This document shows, piece by piece, positions 59,081 to 64,000 of a stretch of 64,000 bases of DNA. A program made the position numbers and the translations under genes. The stretch's first letter is position 1; every line of letters starts with the position of its first letter. The notes under the pieces were generated by a model that did no database searches, was not told the origin of the DNA, and saw only the letters and a list, made by a program, of their open reading frames with translations. This DNA comes from Sambucus nigra (Eukaryota > Streptophyta > Magnoliopsida > Dipsacales > Adoxaceae). The DNA lies in contig OX422218.1 in the NCBI GenBank assembly GCA_949130495.1, forward strand, positions 39,797,651 through 39,861,650, read 5' to 3'.

Positions 59081-59372
59081 ACATATCATTAAAAAGTCTC
59101 AACGTCATGAGAATATATTGCCCTAATCAACCTTTTGGTATCCCAACCGTTCTCGCGAACTCTGCTTTTGTATTATGATCACACACTGAAGGACATCTTT
59201 TAGGTAATGATTTGTGTCAAATTAAATTACCAAACCCTAATCCCGCCTCATTTTTAGGATAAGACACTTTTCCATTCTATTAAATGATCGTGTGTACTTC
59301 CCCCACCCCTACACATGAGTGCTTCCCATTCTTCAGTAAATAATACTAGCAATTTTCACCTGAATTTTAAAG

Positions 59373-59735
59373 GTGCACAAAAAGTATGTGGGATGAGACC
59401 AAGGTACTCCCCTCGGATGGAACAACTGCCTCTTTCCACTCATCGAATCTCTCATTAAATTTTCCACCTTTTTAAGCATGCGTTCTCTTGAAACTCCGCG
59501 CTCAATCAAAGCATCAAGGCTATGGACCCATTAAGATGGATTATTAGCACCTTCATCAAGATTTATATTTACATAGGTAATGGAGTTGTCACATGGGATG
59601 TGAATAATTCTTCTACAACCTTCATTGTGAGGAAGGAGGGGTTGGTCTTGGTCAGCATCTTCCTCAATAACTAGAATCGAGCTCCACCAATATTCTTTGT
59701 GAATTTCTGTTTCAGGCCAAGAGCAGTCCTTCTTT
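59373..59735 (-). pseudogene. Unrecognised coding-like remnant inside CACTA
   Basis: A minus-strand frame of about 121 codons with a single TAA (plus-strand 59531-59533) has protein-like composition, with segments such as SWPETEIHKEYWWSS, RRIIHIPCDNSITYVNINL and SLDALIERGVSRERMLKKVE. I do not recognise the family. The captured neighbours on the same strand suggest another piece of a host or LINE gene. Confidence 0.4.
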
Positions 59736-60160
59736 CACAACCCAAAGCTCATCTTAAGGACATTTGCTGCTATAATTGGACTAGAAAAACCACTCACCCA
59801 CTTCTTAATGATCTCTCAACACCCCTCACATGACCCTAGCAGGGTGTAGAGCTAAATTGATACAATTATCTATCCCTTTGTGATTTCACCCTTCAGTTCA
59901 TAAATATATCTGAGATGCCCATGTTACTTTAGGAAGCAAAATTGACTTTCTGAAGCTTGGGCTCGTTTCCACTTCAAATAAATTATCTAATTTTGATGTA
60001 ATGTCTCCTTAAATATTATTAACTAAATGCTTCATTATTTTTTATTAGTCATAAGAGGTGAAAAAGTACATGAATAAAAACATAAAAATTGGTTCAAATC
60101 TGTAAAATGGGGTAAATTGTAACAGGTGCTTTGTCGTTTTAGAGATAAGGTGCGGTCATT

Positions 60161-60600
60161 TTAAAGTTTCAAGTTTACTAGAATGGAGCTAAGGAGAGAG
60201 AGCTTGGGGGGAGCTCTGTGGTTGTACTCTTTCTCTAAATTCTTCGCTGCCAGAGATTGCAGATGTACACGAGACAAGACAATACCAAATAGTGTTGTGC
60301 TATGGCAGATGTACACAAGACAGTACCAAATAGTGCTTTAATGTTCGTGCCGGCGATCAAGTCTACAGTGGATGCATAATATTTTTTTTAGCTGTCTGAA
60401 GGTTTTATAATCCACCTAATGTGTAAAGCAAATTAGCATAGGCTAGATGATATAGTGGAATCATTGGCTGATATAAAATTAGCTCCTCGTAATAGAGTGC
60501 AGTTTGCTTGTACATTTGTAGGGACTCGTATATTTCAGCAAATTCTCTCCAGGCATCATGATCTGCCAGCAAATTCTCTCCAGGCATCGGAGCGCTGAAG
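60161..60600 (-). pseudogene. Captured EMC2 fragment (ER membrane protein complex subunit 2)
   Basis: EMC2 is a TPR-repeat scaffold on the cytosolic side of the ER membrane insertase. On the minus strand, 60587-60405 reads DHDAWREFAEIYESLQMY and EELILYQP, PLYHLAYA, YTLGGL, the plant EMC2 TPR region. A TAA then replaces a Glu codon, and after a frame change YYASTVDL and ALFG...CTSAIAQ follow. The C-terminus reads LQSLAA, LEKEYNHRAPPKLSLLSS and stops at 60161-60163. A segment between CTSAIAQ and LQSLAA is deleted, with a short repeated string (CTATTTGGTA.TGTCTTGT) at the join. A 21-bp block (AGCAAATTCTCTCCAGGCAT and one more base) is duplicated at 60537-60557 and 60568-60588. It is nonfunctional. 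Confidence 0.82.
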
Positions 60601-60735
60601 CTTCATCTTCCGTACGAGAGAGAGGTATTCCAAGTCCCCTCCACCTCCATCCTCCGCTTGCTTCACCCTATTCACATCTCCTTCTGCCCTCGTGCCCTCT
60701 TCTTACCAATTCTCCGGATCCCCAATTTTTTAACA

Positions 60736-60774
60736 CCCTAAACTAAACTAAACTAAACTAAACTAAACTAAACG
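60736..60774 (+). repeat. (CTAAA)n pentanucleotide tract
   Basis: About seven copies of CTAAA follow TTTTTTAACACC. It resembles but is not the plant telomere unit CCCTAAA. Confidence 0.9.
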
Positions 60775-60779
60775 CTTCA

Positions 60780-61570
60780 TCACATCAATCAATGGGAGAT
60801 TAAAAATACACATTTAATAAACACATATGACAGGGTTACAAAAGACTGAAGTCTGTTGTAATAGTTTGATAGACATAGTAAAAATATTTTTGTCTAATAC
60901 CTCCATCCCTGATTCATTGAGGAATATGATTTAACCACACCTGCAATTTAATTTAACTATATCCACTTGATAACCAGTTTACTCGAACATCAAAATTCTT
61001 GTAGCAGAAAAATAAATGATTTACTCACAATATCATCTTGGGATTGGATGGCTTCATTATGTGCTTTCTCAGCAGCCAATTATCTCTAAAACCTGAATAA
61101 AAATACAAACAAAACAACGTTAAGAATGAAAATAAGTTAAACATACAATAATTCAGTTAAAAAACTTATCCAAAATCCCCAGATAAAAATAAGTTAGCAT
61201 AAAATACTATCATTATGTGTTAATGACAGCTTATTGTTGAAAATTTAATGACCATTTGGCTTTCTTCAAAGATTCTCTCATTATGATATTAGGACTTACT
61301 CTTATTTTTTATTGTATTGAATTGATGTTAAAAATCTCAATTTATATAGCATTGAGTTGATGTTAGATAATCTTAATTTATATAGCATTGGGCCGTGAAA
61401 ACAAATGTGTACAAGCAGTCTTTATAGGCAAGATTCATCATATTGTTTTTACTGAAGTCCTATGCCATACGTGAATTCAATCTTGGATATAAGCAGTCTA
61501 TCATTTTTTCATTTTGTTAAACTTAATGTTTCATTTCATAATTTGTGTTATTTGTTCTTATACAGTTTTA
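60780..61570 (+). other. CACTA interior, nothing recognised
   Basis: This is AT-rich sequence without a domain or long open frame. ATAGCATTGAGTTGATGTTA-type text is repeated twice near 61330-61390. Confidence 0.5.
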
Positions 61571-61575
61571 TAAGA

Positions 61576-61788
61576 GACATGCGAGGCTTTAACAATCGCT
61601 GAGACCCCTCTAATGGTAGTCGTTGTAGTGGTGGCTTATGTGAAGACATAGTTTGGGCTCAACATCTGAGTGAGGATGTGAAGACAATGTTTTCAAGAAT
61701 TGTTGCAAGCCCAAGAAGAAGGCTTTTACTAAGTACTCAAAGAAGTGATGATGAGAAGAAAGATATTCAGACCAACTATAGAAAATGA
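61576..61788 (+). pseudogene. Unrecognised short coding-like remnant inside CACTA
   Basis: A plus-strand frame reads for about 70 codons (with CEDIVWAQHLSEDVKTMFSR and PRRRLLLSTQRSDDEKKD) to a TGA, with one earlier TGA near 61600. Composition looks protein-like, but I do not recognise it. It may be another captured exon. Confidence 0.35.
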
Positions 61789-63056
61789 AAAAGTATACGA
61801 TTGTTATATGTGTTCTGGCTCATACTCAGGTAGTAATGATACGCTGTTGTTCAAATTGCTCCCAAACTTGATTAGTTTCCTGGCCAATGAAAGTTTTTAA
61901 TCACTACTTATTTACGTTATGCATTTGTGATTTTAATTGTGCTTTTTTCTATAAAGTACAATGGACTTCCAGCCTGTATATGTGTGTTTCCTAAATACCA
62001 TATTCAAAGTTCCCTTTGGATTTGTACAAGCATGGCAATGTATCTTGACCGAAACCGGTATATTGTCTATCTAATCATACTCACAGAATTTGTCTCACAG
62101 TATTCCCTTGCAAATTATTGTAATTATTTTTCAAAACCATATGTTGAACATGTTGATAATGTCGTTGCTAAATTGGACCATGTCGTTGCTAAATTAGTTT
62201 TGAATCTGTATTTTTCTCCAGATCAATGTGTATGTCTAAATTAATAGGCGTGAACAACCATGAATCCAAGGTATAAGTATTTTTTGCATCTCTGTTTTGG
62301 ATTTTTTTTGAGATATTATTCCATAAATCCTTTTCCCCTAAAACAACTACTTATTCAACTTAGCTAGAAGTGGTCCACTGGAGTAGGATTTATCATAGTT
62401 GATCTTACAGAATTGGAGGAGATAGAGGTATATGTGCGAATATCAGGTGGTGCACTTCAATATTTTTTGATTGTTAGTATTTTGATGTATATCAAGTTTG
62501 TGATATATATGAACTTGACTATTATCTATTTACAAGGGTTGATTTAACCTCTTATAATATTTTTGTTAATTGATGGAGTGATTTTTTTTTTAATTTTTAT
62601 ATCAACTTTTATGTCAGTTTTGAAAAAACTCTCATGAAATTACTAAAACTGTGATAAATGTGACGTTATTTATGTCAGTTTTTCATCAAAATGTGATTAA
62701 AAATACGGTGAATAAGGTAGTTTTTATGTGTGTTCGTAAAAATTGAGATAAATATTATTTTATTTATGTCAGTTTTACGAACATTTATGTCAGGGCTTTA
62801 TATGTTAGTTTTGAAAAAAATTAAAATTGACATAAATGGTCATTTATGTCAGTTTTTGACTGACATAAATGACCATTTTTCTTATAGTGGTTCACTTAAT
62901 TGGGTATCAAAATGGTTTTCAAATAATTTTTTTTGGCAGTTAAAATAAGAATGGGGTTAAGGTTAATGATGACAAACAACGGGAGACGTCTCTGCAGTTT
63001 ATTAACTAATGAGAACCTGAGATCAAGAACCTTAATACAGAGTAGAAGCTTGTGCA

Positions 63057-63323
63057 CTATTTCTGAACAAATTTCCCATTTTCTTTCTTGATTCGGATCA
63101 ATGAAGATTTGTCTTTAACATGTGTAAGGTAAAGTCCACATGATGGGGCCATACTCGTTGCAGTCGTCATTTTTGCTTTCGAGATACATTGAACATCAGG
63201 AACTATTAAATTTCCAGTACCAAATGATTTACTAACATCCACAATCAAACTAACCACGTGGTCCAGAAAGGAGCAGGCCTGAGAATAGAGAGGTGGGTAA
63301 AAAGAATAGGCAAAGTTTTGCAA
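63057..63323 (-). pseudogene. Captured TruA-family fragment, third copy
   Basis: QACSFLDHVVSLIV, FGTGNLIVPDVQ and MAPSCGLYLTHVK match the copies at 30555 and 34964. It is closer to copy B than to the 34964 copy, consistent with the ~25 kb duplication that relates these two regions. Confidence 0.68.
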
Positions 63324-63407
63324 CCGACAGATGGTAGCAATAAATCATAACTACCGCCGCCGGAGAAACGGAATATCAGGATCGGGATTACTCGTGAGAG
63401 CTTTACC

Positions 63408-63419
63408 GGTATGATACCA
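63408..63419 (-). other. Primer-binding site of LTR element, copy C
   Basis: The minus strand reads TGGTATCATACC, two mismatches from the iMet site, directly beside the 5' LTR at 63420. Confidence 0.8.
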
Positions 63420-63689
63420 TGTAGAATATAATAACTCAATACTCAGTTTCTGTAACTATTCTTAGTATTTTATTGAAGTTAAGGTTCCCTTTATATAGCA
63501 GCAAACAAGCCCTACGGTTTACAAACTTAAAACAATATACGTGTTATAAAGAATTGTTCCTACATAAAAGGAGAAAAACAGGGTAAGCCCTTTTTAATAG
63601 CACATGCGAATAACCTTGTGATGACTCTTTCTATTTGTTGTTAATTGTTTCCAATGTGGGGTTGTGCTTGATATTTAATATCCAAAACA

Positions 63690-64000
63690 TTTATATCCAC
63701 AAAATAATACAAAACTTGAAAAAATAAAATAAAAAAAATAAAAGTGAGGTCGCCAGGCGCGCTATAGGGCGGTACATATAAACTTCCCTTATATAAAAAC
63801 AAGAAATTTCTTCATCTTAAAAAGTGAGTGAAAAAATGGTTTTAAATACTCTATATTCCTAATCGAGTAGGACAGAGTATCAAACAATATCGGATCGTGG
63901 GACACACATATTGAGAGATCGTTTAATTATGGGAGATATACTTTCATTATTCATTATTGTACCTCAAGATATGAACGAGTTTGAGTTCCCATGAGTCTTC
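63690..64000 (+). repeat. 1.2 kb tandem repeat, array IV (runs off the window)
   Basis: It begins TTTATATCCACAAAATAATAC immediately after the LTR end, in the same phase as 31189 and 35596. Only the first ~310 bp of a monomer are visible. Confidence 0.87.

Larger units (their letters stand above)
55748..62889 (+). mobile_element. Complete CACTA (En/Spm) transposon, 7.1 kb, with captured gene pieces
   Basis: The left end reads CACTACAAGAAAAACAATCA and the right end, on the minus strand, CACTATAAGAAAAATGGTCA. The 3-bp duplication GTT lies at 55745-55747 and 62890-62892, and the undisturbed site is visible at 30388 and 34797. Subterminal copies of TTTATGTCA(G)TTTT cluster at 55775-55800 and 62610-62870, with a palindrome at about 62828-62871. 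A leader-like region with GGGTTTATATATG follows the left end. I recognise no TNPD or TNPA transposase, so it is non-autonomous. It carries CGAC subrepeats, a LINE ORF2 tail, an EMC2 fragment and other coding-like remnants. Confidence 0.92.
53339..63689 (-). mobile_element. Non-autonomous LTR element with TruA fragment, copy C (split by CACTA)
   Basis: The element runs 53339-55747 and continues at 62890-63689, interrupted by the CACTA transposon at 55748-62889. Parts are a partial 3' LTR (53339-53498), the nested solo LTR (53981-55392), the TruA-like fragment (63057-63323), the primer site (63408-63419), and the 5' LTR (63420-63689, 270 bp) followed by TTTAT. The partial 3' LTR starts at the same base as in copy B, so both descend from one already truncated copy. 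Confidence 0.83.

Noticed and set aside
60736..60774. Telomere-like repeat
   Set aside because: The unit is CTAAA (5 bp), not the plant telomere unit CCCTAAA, and it lies inside a CACTA element.
61927..62244. 105-codon frame in the CACTA right part
   Set aside because: It has no recognisable motif, hydrophobic AT-driven composition, and a simple 24-bp internal duplication. I could not support a gene.

Overview
The window is a stretch of repeat-dominated plant nuclear DNA, most probably from a flowering plant. It is AT-rich, full of nested transposable elements and tandem repeats, and I found no intact host gene, rRNA or tRNA. The plant assignment rests on a chromovirus-type Ty3/gypsy element with the plant tRNA-iMet primer site, plant-type LINEs with a DUF4283-like ORF1, CACTA ends with the plant CACTACAAGAAAAA terminus, and captured fragments resembling plant EMC2 and TruA. 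Such a layout is typical of heterochromatic or pericentromeric DNA; that placement is inference.

Layout. 1-6710: a decayed Ty3/gypsy element (LTR, gag, protease, RT, RNase H, integrase, chromodomain, truncated 3' LTR). 6711-8095: a piece of a ~1.2 kb tandem-repeat family that recurs at 31.2-38.0, 45.3-47.6 and 63.7-64.0 kb. 9.4-13.0 and 17.0-20.7 kb: two diverged copies of one segment, one holding a complete MULE-like foldback element with a 9-bp target duplication. 13.0-17.0, 22.5-28.5 and 47.6-53.3 kb: three copies of a composite of broken LINE pieces joined to a CACTA-related segment; the last two are part of a ~25 kb segmental duplication. 28.5-31.2, 33.6-35.6 and 53.3-63.7 kb: three copies of a small non-autonomous LTR retrotransposon on the minus strand carrying a fragment of a TruA-family tRNA pseudouridine synthase. 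38.0-41.1 kb: a patchwork of LINE, LTR and CACTA pieces. 41.1-42.6 kb: a satellite with strictly alternating ~168-bp monomers. 42.6-43.2 kb: a ~215-bp tandem repeat. 55748-62889: a complete 7.1 kb CACTA transposon, inserted into the third LTR element with a 3-bp target duplication; it carries pieces of EMC2 and of a LINE ORF2.

How it fits together. Nothing here looks able to move on its own: the gypsy element has lost RT and integrase residues, the LINE copies lack RT, and no transposase is recognisable in the CACTA or MULE-like elements. The most informative features are gene capture by two different element classes (EMC2 in a CACTA, TruA in an LTR element) and amplification of the TruA element together with two 1.2 kb monomers as a ~4.4 kb higher-order unit. 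All family assignments come from reading motifs by eye; no database search was run.
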